DNA of 64,000 nt. It comes from Chloracidobacterium thermophilum B (lineage in GTDB: Bacteria; Acidobacteriota; Blastocatellia; Chloracidobacteriales; Chloracidobacteriaceae). Where the stretch lies: the NCBI RefSeq assembly GCF_000226295.1, contig NC_016024.1, positions 2,091,501 through 2,155,500 on the forward strand, written 5' to 3'. This document shows positions 25,732 to 35,123 of this stretch, in pieces (position 1 is the stretch's first letter; every line of letters starts with the position of its first letter). The notes below the pieces were generated by a model that saw nothing but the letters and a program-made list of their open reading frames with translations, was not told the DNA's origin and did not search any database. A program made the translations under genes and the position numbers.

Positions 25732-28128
25732 TCAGGTTTTGGCAGACAGCAGGAGATACAACCCGCCGCTGCCGAACAACAGGTTCGGCCCCCAGGCCGA
25801 CCAGAACAGCGGCAGCAGGCGATAGTAACCGAGCTGCTCAAACAGGTTGACTGTTCCCCAGAACGCCACGGCCAGCCCAATACCGATGGCAATTCCCACC
25901 ATGGCCCCGCGCCGCCCGACGGTGAGGGCAAAGGGAATGCCAACCAGCACCATGATGAAGCAGGCCAGCGGAGCGGCGATTTTCACCTGAATGGCCCGTT
26001 GCAGGTTTTCGACATCCAGCCCTTGCGCAGTGAGCTCCGCCACCTGCTGCTGCAACTGGCCGATACTCATTTTGGTGATGTCCGTCGTGCTTTGCCGGAA
26101 GTAATCCGGTGTTTCCGCCAGTTTGAGACGTAGCTCGCCAATCGGCTGGCGTTGGCTTTCCAGCCCATCCGCCGGGAAGGTGCGACGCCAGCCATTGGTC
26201 AGCACCCACTCTTCGGTTACGGCATCCCAGCGGGCTTTGGCCGCATACGTACGCGACACCAACCGCGCCGTCGTGGGATGAAGTTCATACATGCCAAAGC
26301 TCGTAAACTCGTTGCGCTCGGTGTCAAAGACGGCAAAGTTGAATATCCGGTGGTCACGCCCACGAAACCACTTGCGGTTTTTCTGATGGAAGGTCTGCGG
26401 CGGCAAGGTCCCGCCACGAATCTGGTAACGCAGGTAATCCTGGCGTGGATTCGACACCGGCAAGACAAATTCCTGCAAGCTGACCATCAGTAGTGCGGCC
26501 AGCCCGCCGCCCAGAAACAACGGCAGCGACAGCCGGTAAAGACTCTGCCCGCTGGCATAGAGCACCACGAGCTGGGCCGATTTCGCCAGCAGCCCCAGCG
26601 TGACAAGCGTAGCCACCAGCACGGCAAAGGGCAGCATGTAGTTCAGGATTTGGGGCGTCAGAAACAGCAGATAGCCAGCGACGATGCCAAAACCGATGCG
26701 GTTCTGGACAATCGAATTGATGAGCTCAAACAGCGTGAACACGTGGAAGATGCCCACCAACCCAAGCAGGACGAGCAGAAAAGCGCCCACGGCTTCACGA
26801 AAAATCAGGCCGTCCACAATCCGGGGAAACCCCAGCCGGACACGGGGCGCAGAAAACGCCGCTGCTGTTCCCCTGGCCAGCCAGTCCGGGAGGTTCGTGT
26901 CAGAAGTCCGGCGCCACAGCCGCCGCCCGATGTACAGGGTCAGTTCCCAGACCCAACGCCCTCCCTGCCAAAACCAGTTCCAGACCGTCCAGCGCCGAAT
27001 CCACTGCCCGATGCCACCCGACATCACGCCGGCCAACCCCAGAAACAGCAGATTGGGCAACCAGACGGCCAGCGCGACCGGCAGGGCACCGCTGCGTGCA
27101 GCCCGCTCGCCCCCCAGCATCAGCAGGTAAAAGGCCAGCGCCAGCATAATGCCAATCAACAAGCCGCCTGACCGCCCGCTGCGCAGGGTTGTCACCCCCA
27201 GCACCACCCCAAAGAGTGCAAATATCAGGCAGGCCGCCGGCAGGGCCATACGCTTGTGTATCTCGGTTGCTGCGGCCCGTGCCTGAGCCGGGCTGCTGGG
27301 CTTGAAACGCCACAGGTCGGGAAAGGCAAGCAGCTCCGGTCCCGGCGGCGGGGCTTGCAGGTCGGGATCGCCATCATCCTTGCCAAGCGCAAAACTGGCC
27401 GTCAGGCTTCCCGAAGCATTCACGAAGTAGCCTGCCACCTCATCCGGCTGCCGTGATTCCTGGCCATAAACCCGCGCCTTTTCCAGCCGCAACTCACTGT
27501 CCTGCAACGTTCTGCCGATGATGATCTGCCCGGATTCGGCCGAGTAGATTTTGGGTTCCTCGTTCGGCTGGGACGAAGTCTCGGCAATGAAAATCCGCTG
27601 CCACTTCCCTTCCCCGTCGCTCCGGTCAACGTAGAGAATCTTGCCCGGCAGGTCTTCGGTGAACGTGCCGGGCTTGATGTAGGTCTCGATGCTGCGCAGC
27701 AACAGCTCGGAGCGTGTTTTCTTGAGCTGGTTAAGAGATTTGACGGCCGTCGGCAGCAGATAAAAGGTGTTGTAGCCGGTGATGCCTGTCACGGCGATGC
27801 CGACCAGCAGCGGCGGACGCAACAGCGCCCAGCGTCCCACTCCGCCCGCCTGCAGGGCCACGATTTCGCGGTCGCCAGACAACCGCCCCATCGCCATCGT
27901 GACGCCCACCAGAAACGCAATCGGCAGGGTGAAGATGACAATGCCGGGCAGCAGCGACAGAACAAGTTTGACAAGTGGCGTGCTCGACAGACCACGCCGG
28001 GCAAAAACGACGAACAGTTCCGAGAAACGTCCGGCCTCGTGAATGAAAATCACCGCCGTCAGCAGAAAAAAGACGGTGGCGACGTAGGGCAGAATTTCAC
28101 GGATGAGATAGCGGTCGAGAAGCCGCAT
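25732..28128 (-). CDS. Fused LptF-LptG-type LPS transport permease
   Basis: At 798 residues this is about twice a normal LptF or LptG (about 350-400). Residues 1-380 form one complete permease module: MRLLDRYLIREILPYVATVFFLL, membrane helices, a periplasmic beta-jellyroll segment, then three more helices. A second module starts near residue 445 with VDGLIFREAVGAFLLVLLGLVGIFHVFTLFE and repeats the same plan to the C-terminus. LptF and LptG are the membrane pair of the LptB2FG exporter that extracts LPS from the inner membrane; here one chain could supply both. A GTG at 28146 would add six residues but overlaps a terminator hairpin, so the ATG at 28128 is preferred. LptB is not in the window. 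Confidence in the family is high, in LPS as substrate moderate. Confidence 0.88.
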   Translation of the reverse strand: MRLLDRYLIREILPYVATVFFLLTAVIFIHEAGRFSELFVVFARRGLSSTPLVKLVLSLLPGIVIFTLPIAFLVGVTMAMGRLSGDREIVALQAGGVGRWALLRPPLLVGIAVTGITGYNTFYLLPTAVKSLNQLKKTRSELLLRSIETYIKPGTFTEDLPGKILYVDRSDGEGKWQRIFIAETSSQPNEEPKIYSAESGQIIIGRTLQDSELRLEKARVYGQESRQPDEVAGYFVNASGSLTASFALGKDDGDPDLQAPPPGPELLAFPDLWRFKPSSPAQARAAATEIHKRMALPAACLIFALFGVVLGVTTLRSGRSGGLLIGIMLALAFYLLMLGGERAARSGALPVALAVWLPNLLFLGLAGVMSGGIGQWIRRWTVWNWFWQGGRWVWELTLYIGRRLWRRTSDTNLPDWLARGTAAAFSAPRVRLGFPRIVDGLIFREAVGAFLLVLLGLVGIFHVFTLFELINSIVQNRIGFGIVAGYLLFLTPQILNYMLPFAVLVATLVTLGLLAKSAQLVVLYASGQSLYRLSLPLFLGGGLAALLMVSLQEFVLPVSNPRQDYLRYQIRGGTLPPQTFHQKNRKWFRGRDHRIFNFAVFDTERNEFTSFGMYELHPTTARLVSRTYAAKARWDAVTEEWVLTNGWRRTFPADGLESQRQPIGELRLKLAETPDYFRQSTTDITKMSIGQLQQQVAELTAQGLDVENLQRAIQVKIAAPLACFIMVLVGIPFALTVGRRGAMVGIAIGIGLAVAFWGTVNLFEQLGYYRLLPLFWSAWGPNLLFGSGGLYLLLSAKT

Positions 28129-28146
28129 AGGGCGGGCAGAAAACAC

Positions 28147-28192
28147 AACGGGGCTTCCACTCCGGCGGACGGCCGTGAGCGGAAGCCCCGTT
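28147..28192 (-). terminator. Rho-independent terminator after the GWxTD gene
   Basis: Perfect 12-bp arms (28147-28158 and 28181-28192, AACGGGGCTTCC) enclose a 22-base loop that is itself GC-rich and partly self-complementary. On the minus strand the hairpin is followed by GTGTTTTC. It begins 5 bases after the GWxTD stop and ends just before lptFG, so lptFG probably has its own promoter or depends on read-through. Confidence 0.7.
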
Positions 28193-28197
28193 CCCGG

Positions 28198-29850
28198 TCA
28201 GGATTTGGCCGGCTCGACGGTGAAGAACGTCTTGGGCGTGAGCGTCTTCCGGGCCACTTTGTCGGTCACGACCACGGTGATTTCATAGCTGCCCGGCTCC
28301 AGCTTTTCGAGCGGGATAAGCCGCCCCAGCACGATCTGCTGCCCGTAACCGCTCAGGTCGGAAATGCCATTTTTGCCGTCCTCGCGGATACGCTGCACTT
28401 CCTGCCCGGTTTTGACATTGGTGATGACGTATTCGGCTTCAATGGCCGGGCGCAATGAAGCCTGGTCAATCTGGACGTTGTACACCTGCATGTACACGCC
28501 CAGTGACTGATTCTGCTTGAAGCGTTGCGTCACACTCGGCCGCACTTTGTTGGCGCCGATGATGAACTGGCTGCCCGAAACGCGCGTGACCGGCTCCACG
28601 ATGTCCGCCAGAATGAGCGAACTCGTTGAAAGCGCATCCGGTGAGTAGCGCGGCACTTCAAACCCCTGGCGGACGATGCCGGTGTGCCCGCTCGTCACGT
28701 CGCGGACAACGAAATCAATCTTGTAGTTGCCCGGCGGCAGGATCAGGCTTTTCTGATAGACGGAGTTGAGCTTGCGCCCGACCTCAAACTGGGACTGCTG
28801 ATAGGTGATGATGGGTGCTTCCTCGAAAATCCCCACCCGTTTGCCGGTCAGCGCCGACACGCGGGCATAGATGTTGAGCTGGGCTTTCTGAATGCCACCC
28901 TCGTCCTTGAAGCCCAGGTCGGCGTTGTTGAACATCAGGGTAAAGGTCGTCACGATGGCGGATTCGCCGGCGCGCAGGAAGTCCGTGCGTACGTCAAACG
29001 GCAGCACGTCAAACTCCACCTGCTGGTCAACCCGCTCGGCCAACTGGCGATAGCGTACTGAAGGAGCGCGTTGCAGGTTGGTGAGAATTGCCAGGCGCTC
29101 GAAGGGCATGTCCTGCGTCCGCATCGGATACAGCGGATTGTTGCCATACCGGTTGCCGGGATTGAAGAACGGCCGGTCCACCTTCGAGGCCAGCCCAAGT
29201 TGCTCGGCCAGGGTCAAGCCGGCATTCGGGACAAACAACAGGGCGTCTTTTTCGTCCGCATGGCGGGCGATACGGTACTCGCCGCTTCCCGTCGGGTCCA
29301 CAAACTCAATTTCGATACCTGAACCGACGCCTTCCAGATACCGGTAGAACCAAATCTCGAATGGGTAGGTCGAGGTCGTTCCGCCACCTTCGTAAATCGG
29401 GCGCTCGTAGGGGCCTCCAGCCGGACGTGACTCAATGCTATCCGGCGGCCCCCAAGTGATGTAGATGCGCCCCCGGTCGGTCTTCCAGCCGGGAATGCCG
29501 GAGGTGAACTTTTCATTGGCGTAGGCAATACGCCGGTAGTACTCCTCGCGGTACTCATTTTCTGGCGTGTCCGGGTCCGGGTCGCGCCGCAGCCAGAACT
29601 GCTCGATGAATTCCTCGCGCTCTTCGTCGGTCTGAAGCTTCTTGAAGGCTGCGCGCTCTTCCGGCGTGATGATGTAGTCCACGTCCTCGTTGACCCAACG
29701 CTGGTAGATTTTGTCGAGTTCGATCTTGCGCTGTTTCTTCTTCCTGGGTTGTGAATCTTCCTGCCCGTATGTCGCCAGTGGTGCCAGCGCCGTGGCAATC
29801 CCCAGCCCCGTGGCTAGCACCAGACGCCCAATATCCTTCAGGCTTAACAT
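28198..29850 (-). CDS. Exported GWxTD-domain protein
   Basis: This 550-residue protein has a signal peptide ([29 protein letters not shown]) and a Lys/Arg-rich stretch after it. The region [49 protein letters not shown], about residues 55-105, leads into [20 protein letters not shown], the motif that names the GWxTD domain, common in Acidobacteria and Bacteroidetes and of unknown function. The C-terminal half is beta-rich, suggesting Ig-like modules ([25 protein letters not shown] at the end). The ATG at 29850 has GGAGG 12 bases upstream; a longer frame to 30054 adds no conserved sequence. It is probably periplasmic or outer-membrane associated. Confidence 0.85.
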   Translation of the reverse strand: MLSLKDIGRLVLATGLGIATALAPLATYGQEDSQPRKKKQRKIELDKIYQRWVNEDVDYIITPEERAAFKKLQTDEEREEFIEQFWLRRDPDPDTPENEYREEYYRRIAYANEKFTSGIPGWKTDRGRIYITWGPPDSIESRPAGGPYERPIYEGGGTTSTYPFEIWFYRYLEGVGSGIEIEFVDPTGSGEYRIARHADEKDALLFVPNAGLTLAEQLGLASKVDRPFFNPGNRYGNNPLYPMRTQDMPFERLAILTNLQRAPSVRYRQLAERVDQQVEFDVLPFDVRTDFLRAGESAIVTTFTLMFNNADLGFKDEGGIQKAQLNIYARVSALTGKRVGIFEEAPIITYQQSQFEVGRKLNSVYQKSLILPPGNYKIDFVVRDVTSGHTGIVRQGFEVPRYSPDALSTSSLILADIVEPVTRVSGSQFIIGANKVRPSVTQRFKQNQSLGVYMQVYNVQIDQASLRPAIEAEYVITNVKTGQEVQRIREDGKNGISDLSGYGQQIVLGRLIPLEKLEPGSYEITVVVTDKVARKTLTPKTFFTVEPAKS

Positions 29851-30087
29851 GGTCGGCAAAACCTCCACGACCGCTTCCGTGTTTTTGAAACCAAGGGTTA
29901 CGTACCCAGCCGAAGCCGCTCCCGTCAGTGCGCTCCGGGAGCCGTTCATCAATGCAAACCTGAGTTTAGAACACCTGCCGGCCGGCGGCGCAAGTCCAGG
30001 GAAACAGGACTTTGCAGCGGCGCGGCGGCTTCCGCCACCTTGCCAGGCGCACATTCAGATGCACCGGGCCGCACAAGGCCGGGCGCA

Positions 30088-31410
30088 CTATGCGGAGGCA
30101 GGCTCAATAGCCACCGCGCGCCGCCGTAAAACCGGCGACACGCCGGCAAAGATAATCCCACTAAGCGCCGTGGCGGCCACACACAGCAACATTGCCTGCC
30201 GAAGCGCCTCGGTCATCACGGATGCCGAAGCATGCTCACCGGCAATCACATCCGACAGGAATCCCACAATCACCGGCGAAGGCATATCCCCCAGGATATG
30301 AATGGCAAACATGTAGAAGGCAATAGCCGTGGCGCGCAGCGAGGCGGGAACGAGATCGGTGACGATGGCTGCAACGGGTCCGTGGTAGAAGCTCATAAAG
30401 AACGTGGCAATGAAACCAGCCGTGATGAACTGGCCCAACGTCGGGGCATACAAGCCCCAGTACAGGAAGGGTGCGCCGAGCAGAAAGGCCACGGCCATAG
30501 TGAGCGCCCGGCCGGCCGCAAATCGCTGCTGCAACCAGTCGGCAACAACCCCCCCGGCAATTACCCCTAGAAAAGCTGCGATGACGATGGGCGTCAGTCG
30601 TACGGCGGCCTGTGACGAGGGAACGGCATAGACTTCCGTGACCAGCTTCGGCAGGAAGTGCACCAGAGCCCCGGCGGCGAAGGTTATGCAGGCCGCTCCG
30701 GCAATCACCAGCCAAAACGACTTGATCTGCAACACCTGAACCGTGTCGGCCCATTTTGGCGGTTCGGTCAGGTGACTGCGTGGCGGCTCACGAAACAGCC
30801 AGACGACAACGGTCAGCAGCAGGCCCGGCAGGCCGACGACGAAAAAACAGGCCCGCCAGCCGATTTTCTCGCTCAACACGCCGCCCAGCACCAACCCCAC
30901 GGCCGCGCCAATGACCAGTCCAAGATTGAAAATCCCGATGACCTTGGCCCACATCCGCGCCGGGAACATGTCACTGAGCAGGGAGGTGGCCGCCGGCGCG
31001 TAAGCTGCTTCGCCCACCCCCACCGCGCCACGTGCCAGCAGGAGGTGACTGTAGGATGACGCAAATCCGGCCCCTGCCGTCGCCAGACTCCAGAAGCCGA
31101 CACCGGCGGCAATGATTTTCCGGCGCGCCACACGGTCGGCGAGAACCCCCAGTGGAATGGCCGCCAGGGAATGCACCAGCATAAAGGCCGTCCCGAGGAA
31201 CCCGACCGCAGTGTTGCTCAGATTCAGCTCGTCCTGAATGGGCTTGAGTAAGGGCGGGATAATTTGCCGGTCAACGTAGTTGACAACCTGCACCAGGGTA
31301 AGGATGAACAGGATGTACCAAGCATAACGCGAAGCTGACGCCGAAGCCCCGGCGTCAGCCGCGTCCGTCGTCGCAGGCGCAACCCGATGGGGCGCCGGAA
31401 CATGACTCAT
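30088..31410 (-). CDS. Major facilitator superfamily transporter (Spinster-like)
   Basis: This 440-residue protein has twelve predicted membrane helices. Motif A between helices 2 and 3 is GVLADRVARRK; helix 1 ends VNYVDRQIIPPLLKPIQDEL, a form common in Spinster/sugar-phosphate-like MFS carriers; helices 4-5 carry LARGAVGVGEAAYAPAATSLLSDMF. The N-terminal 28 residues are Ala/Ser-rich and cytoplasmic. Substrate cannot be told from sequence: the RGAVGVGEAAY motif occurs in carriers for organic anions, sphingolipids and drugs alike. The gene stands alone, 37 bases from the upstream bacilliredoxin-like start region on the same strand. Confidence 0.88.
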   Translation of the reverse strand: MSHVPAPHRVAPATTDAADAGASASASRYAWYILFILTLVQVVNYVDRQIIPPLLKPIQDELNLSNTAVGFLGTAFMLVHSLAAIPLGVLADRVARRKIIAAGVGFWSLATAGAGFASSYSHLLLARGAVGVGEAAYAPAATSLLSDMFPARMWAKVIGIFNLGLVIGAAVGLVLGGVLSEKIGWRACFFVVGLPGLLLTVVVWLFREPPRSHLTEPPKWADTVQVLQIKSFWLVIAGAACITFAAGALVHFLPKLVTEVYAVPSSQAAVRLTPIVIAAFLGVIAGGVVADWLQQRFAAGRALTMAVAFLLGAPFLYWGLYAPTLGQFITAGFIATFFMSFYHGPVAAIVTDLVPASLRATAIAFYMFAIHILGDMPSPVIVGFLSDVIAGEHASASVMTEALRQAMLLCVAATALSGIIFAGVSPVLRRRAVAIEPASA

Positions 31411-31452
31411 AGGTTTTTCAATCGGACAACATCACCAGGGTTGTGAGGGAAA

Positions 31453-31905
31453 CTAGGCCGTCGCCACACCAGCCCGGTTGCAGTGCTTCTGAAAGGCCGT
31501 ACGGATGTCAGCCGCAATATCACTGGCACTCCGGTGCTCGATCTGGTGTCGCTCCAGCTTGAAGACCACCTCACCATCCTTGAGCAGCCAGACCGACGGT
31601 GAAGATGGCGCAAACCCCTTGAAGTACTCACGCGCCCGCGCCGTAGCTTCCTTGTCCTGCCCGGCAAAAACGGTGGTGATATGGTCCGGCAGGACGGGGC
31701 TTGTCTTGAGTGCCTCGACAACGCCCGGACGCGCCGCCCCGGCGGCACACCCGCACACTGAGTTGACGACAACCAGCGCCGTGCCCTCTTTTTTGCCCAG
31801 AACGGCATCCACTTCTTCCGGCGTGCGCAGTTCCTGCACACCATGATTGGTCAGTTCCGCACGCATGGCGCGCAGCGCGCGCTCCATATCGAATCCGTAC
31901 ATCAT
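31453..31905 (-). CDS. BrxA/BrxB-family bacilliredoxin-like protein
   Basis: This 150-residue protein of the YphP/YqiW family has a thioredoxin-like fold, with the active site in VVVNSVCGCAAGAARPGV (CGC). LRAMRAELTNHGVQEL and LPDHITTVFAGQDKEATARAREYF are also typical. In Bacillus these proteins remove bacillithiol from S-bacillithiolated targets; whether this organism makes bacillithiol is not visible here, so a general thiol-disulfide role is safer. The first of two adjacent ATG codons (31905) has GGAGG ten bases upstream. It diverges from tsaD. Confidence 0.92.
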   Translation of the reverse strand: MMYGFDMERALRAMRAELTNHGVQELRTPEEVDAVLGKKEGTALVVVNSVCGCAAGAARPGVVEALKTSPVLPDHITTVFAGQDKEATARAREYFKGFAPSSPSVWLLKDGEVVFKLERHQIEHRSASDIAADIRTAFQKHCNRAGVATA

Positions 31906-32064
31906 CGGGGGTCATTCCTCCACAAGTAAGGCAAAGTATAGGCCAGGATGGTGATGCAAAGCGATGTCCACGAAACTGGCCCGGTCATTCCTGTTTCACC
32001 CTAGCATGACCATTGGCATCCGTCGCCTTGTGCCGCCGTTTTGATTCCTAGTATCGTCTCGCCC

Positions 32065-33147
32065 ATGCGGACGGTGTTGGGCATTGAAACATCCTGTGAT
32101 GAAACGGCTGCCGCAGTCGTCATCGAGGGACGGCAGGTCATCTCGAACATCATCGCCTCCCAGATGGAGTTTCATCGTCCCTACGGTGGCGTCGTTCCAG
32201 AAATTGCTTCCCGCCAGCACCTGGAGGCGATGGCGGACGTGGTTGCATGTGCCGTGGCCGAGACCGGCTTTGATGGTCTCGATGGGATTGCCGTCACTTA
32301 CGGCCCCGGACTCGTGGGCGCGCTGCTGGTTGGCCTGTCTTACGCCAAGGCGCTGTCTCTGGCGCTGGATGTTCCGCTGGTCGGCGTGCACCACATTGAA
32401 GGACACCTGTTCTCAACGGTTTTTGAATACGGCGACTGGGACTATCCGGCCCTGGCTCTGATTGTCTCCGGCGGGCATACCGACCTGTTTTACCTTCCAG
32501 CAGCACTGACCTATGAGCGTCTCGGACACACCCGTGACGACGCCGCTGGTGAAGCCTACGACAAAACCGCCCGCCGTCTGGGCCTTGGCTACCCCGGCGG
32601 CCCTATCCTCGACCGGCTGGCGCAGACCGGACGCGCGGAAGCTGCGCCGCTGGTGTACCGTCCGCCACTCATCCCCGATGCCCCCTATGATTTTTCGTTC
32701 AGCGGTCTCAAAACAGCGGTGTTGCGCTACATCCGCGAACAGCAGATTGTGCCGCTGCCGGAAGGGCTGACCCGGGACGCCATCCTGGCGCAGGCCCCCG
32801 ACAACATCCGCCATCTGGCGGCCAGTTTTCAGCAGGCGGTGGTCAACACATTGGTCGGCGTACTGGAGCGGGCCATTGTGGCTTACCGTCCACGGGTGGT
32901 CCTCACAGGCGGGGGCGTGGTGTGCAATTCAGCCCTGCGGCAGGCGCTGGCCGAACTGGCGGAGCGCATGGGTGTCGGGATTCGCATTCCGCATCCCAAG
33001 TACACGACCGACAATGCCGCCATGATTGCGGCCGCCGGCTATGCCCACCTTGTGCGCGGCGAACGGCACAACTGGTCTCTGGAACCCGCTCCGTCGCTGC
33101 GCCTTGGAAACCACACTGCCGCGCGCCCGCAGCCTTTTCGAGCATGA
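32065..33147 (+). CDS. tsaD: tRNA N6-threonylcarbamoyladenosine transferase TsaD
   Basis: TsaD transfers the threonylcarbamoyl group to A37 of ANN-decoding tRNAs, in a complex with TsaB and TsaE. The 360-residue protein starts MRTVLGIETSCDETAAAVV and has the metal-binding HHIEGH motif, the ASKHA ATPase segments (LIVSGGHTDLFY; VLTGGGVVCNSALRQAL) and the C-terminal HPKYTTDNAAMIAAAG. All family landmarks are present and length is normal. The ATG at 32065 is used because the conserved N-terminus starts exactly there, although no strong ribosome binding site is seen. Its stop overlaps the start of the TPR membrane protein (ATGA), so the two are translationally coupled. tsaB and tsaE are not in the window. 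Confidence 0.97.
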   Translation: MRTVLGIETSCDETAAAVVIEGRQVISNIIASQMEFHRPYGGVVPEIASRQHLEAMADVVACAVAETGFDGLDGIAVTYGPGLVGALLVGLSYAKALSLALDVPLVGVHHIEGHLFSTVFEYGDWDYPALALIVSGGHTDLFYLPAALTYERLGHTRDDAAGEAYDKTARRLGLGYPGGPILDRLAQTGRAEAAPLVYRPPLIPDAPYDFSFSGLKTAVLRYIREQQIVPLPEGLTRDAILAQAPDNIRHLAASFQQAVVNTLVGVLERAIVAYRPRVVLTGGGVVCNSALRQALAELAERMGVGIRIPHPKYTTDNAAMIAAAGYAHLVRGERHNWSLEPAPSLRLGNHTAARPQPFRA

Positions 33148-35114
33148 CCGGAACCGACCAACCAACGGCAAGCCAGAAAAAAACACCTATCTGGGTTGTG
33201 TTCCTCTGGGGGCTGCTCATCGGCGTCCTGGGTTGGTACAGCTTTGAAAGGACCCTCACGCACGGCTATGTCATTGATGACGTAGGTATTGTGGAGAGCA
33301 ACCCCAATGCAGCCGCAACGGCCAGCCTGCCGGCGCTGTTTCGGAAGCACTACTGGCAGGACACTTACCCAACGGACAGAGTGGATCAAAACATTCATTA
33401 CCAGCATTACCGACCGTTGGCCATTGCCTCTTACGTTCTCGTAGCGCGTTCTTTGGGAAACGGCCCGGCTCCGCAGCACCTTGTGAATGTGGCGCTGCAT
33501 ATTGTCGTTTCCTGGCTCATTCTCTGGGTGGTTTATGCCTGGCTTCAGGAGGCCCTTGTGGCCGGACTGGCTGGAGTCGTCTTTGTCACACATCCGCTCC
33601 ACACCGAAGTCGTTGCCATGCTTGTCGGTCGGACTGAACTTCTGGCAGCCCTTGGCGCGCTCAGCGCCCTTGGGCTGGCGTTGGCAGCCTGGAAGCTCCC
33701 ATCAGAACAACCCCTCTGGCAACACTGGCTTCTGGCAGGTGGAGCCGCCCTCTGTCTGTTTGCCGGATGGCTTGGCAAGGAATCCGCCGTGTTGTTTTTT
33801 CCGCTCTGGTTGCTCATCGGATGGGCGTGCGTAACCAGCACAGGCTGGCAGCGATTGCGCGCTTTCGTCGGACGGGGCTGGCGCACCGGCATCGCCTGTG
33901 GCGCGAGTACGGCCTTCTTCTGGTATCTCCACCAGCGGATTCAGTCCAGTGCGCAAATTATCCCGATTGACTTTGTGATGAATCCCCTCGCTTATGCCGG
34001 GCTGTGGGAACGCTGGCTCACTGGTCTGGTCCTGCTGGCGAAATACCTGGTCATGCACTTCTGGCCCTTCCCGCTGCAGGTGGACTATTCCTTCGACAGC
34101 ATCCCGGTCGTGACCACCTGGCGCGACACGCGGCTGTGGTCGGCCGTGGCCGTTCTTGCCGTAGCCGGCAGTCTGCTGGCGGTCAGCTACCGCCGCCGGT
34201 CGCCGGCCTGGGTCGGGCTGGCCTTTCTCGTTGGCGGAGCGGCCCTGTTTTCGCACTTCATTCGTCCGTTTGGCTTCGTTTTCGCCGAGCGGGTGATGTA
34301 CCTGCCCAGCGTGGGGTACGCACTGGCCGCAGCCGTTGGCTTCCGCGCCCTCTGGAACAGCACCGCGTCACGTCCGTGGGCGCGGTGGCTGGCAGCCGGG
34401 GCAATCGCTCTGCTGATAGGGCAGTCCGCCCGGCAGACACGGCAGGAAAGCGTTTTTTACCGCGACAGCCTGACCGCTGTGGCCCGCTCGCTGACCACAG
34501 GCAACCAACGCAGTGTCTGGTTGTGGCTGGCTTACGGGACAGAACTGCTCAACGCTGGACGGCTGGAAGAAGCCATTGCCGCCCTTGAACGTGCCCACAC
34601 CATCCTTCCGCTGGCGGAAACCTGCGCGATATTAGCCAAAACCCACCTTGCGCTGGGCAATTCGGACGCCGCGCGGGAGGCGGCACAGGAAGCCGTGACC
34701 CGCGACCCCACATGGATGCCCTACCGTGAACTGTTTGGTGTGATACTGTTCGGGACAGGGCAGTTGGATGCGGCCGCAGCCCAATTTGAAGCCGCACTTG
34801 CGCTTGCCCCGGAGGATGCCAAACTCCATGCCCAGCTTGCGGTTATCCGCCAGCGCCAGGGACAAACCTCCCAGGCCATCCGGCATTATGAACAGGCGCT
34901 CCGCTTTCAGCCTGATGAACTGCGCTGGTGGGCCGCCCTTGGCCGGCTGCACCTCGCCGCCGGAAACCCGGAGCGGGCGCGGTTTTGCTATCGTCAAGTT
35001 CTTGAAGGACGCCCTGACCCGGCGCTGCGCGACGCGGTCGAACAGCAGTTGAAAGACCTCGACGCCCAGCGCCAACCCTTTTCAAGCCCAGCACCCAAGC
35101 CGCCACAGCACTGA
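33144..35114 (+). CDS. TMTC/PMT-like multi-pass membrane protein with C-terminal TPR repeats
   Basis: This 656-residue protein has about ten membrane helices (residues 14 to about 430) followed by a soluble TPR region. The first periplasmic loop holds VIDDVGIVESNPNA, with the Asp pair placed as in C-type mannosyltransferases, and NIHYQHYRPLAIASYVLVA, which recalls TMTC/O-mannosyltransferase-like proteins of acidobacteria and planctomycetes. The C-terminal half has at least four TPR-like helices (AGRLEEAIAALERAHTILP; GQLDAAAAQFEAALALAPED; TSQAIRHYEQALRFQPDE). A role in protein or lipid glycosylation is suggested but not shown. The start overlaps the tsaD stop. A longer in-frame start inside tsaD was rejected because it lies in another coding frame. 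Confidence 0.75.
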   Translation: MTGTDQPTASQKKTPIWVVFLWGLLIGVLGWYSFERTLTHGYVIDDVGIVESNPNAAATASLPALFRKHYWQDTYPTDRVDQNIHYQHYRPLAIASYVLVARSLGNGPAPQHLVNVALHIVVSWLILWVVYAWLQEALVAGLAGVVFVTHPLHTEVVAMLVGRTELLAALGALSALGLALAAWKLPSEQPLWQHWLLAGGAALCLFAGWLGKESAVLFFPLWLLIGWACVTSTGWQRLRAFVGRGWRTGIACGASTAFFWYLHQRIQSSAQIIPIDFVMNPLAYAGLWERWLTGLVLLAKYLVMHFWPFPLQVDYSFDSIPVVTTWRDTRLWSAVAVLAVAGSLLAVSYRRRSPAWVGLAFLVGGAALFSHFIRPFGFVFAERVMYLPSVGYALAAAVGFRALWNSTASRPWARWLAAGAIALLIGQSARQTRQESVFYRDSLTAVARSLTTGNQRSVWLWLAYGTELLNAGRLEEAIAALERAHTILPLAETCAILAKTHLALGNSDAAREAAQEAVTRDPTWMPYRELFGVILFGTGQLDAAAAQFEAALALAPEDAKLHAQLAVIRQRQGQTSQAIRHYEQALRFQPDELRWWAALGRLHLAAGNPERARFCYRQVLEGRPDPALRDAVEQQLKDLDAQRQPFSSPAPKPPQH

Positions 35115-35123
35115 CGTATTGGC

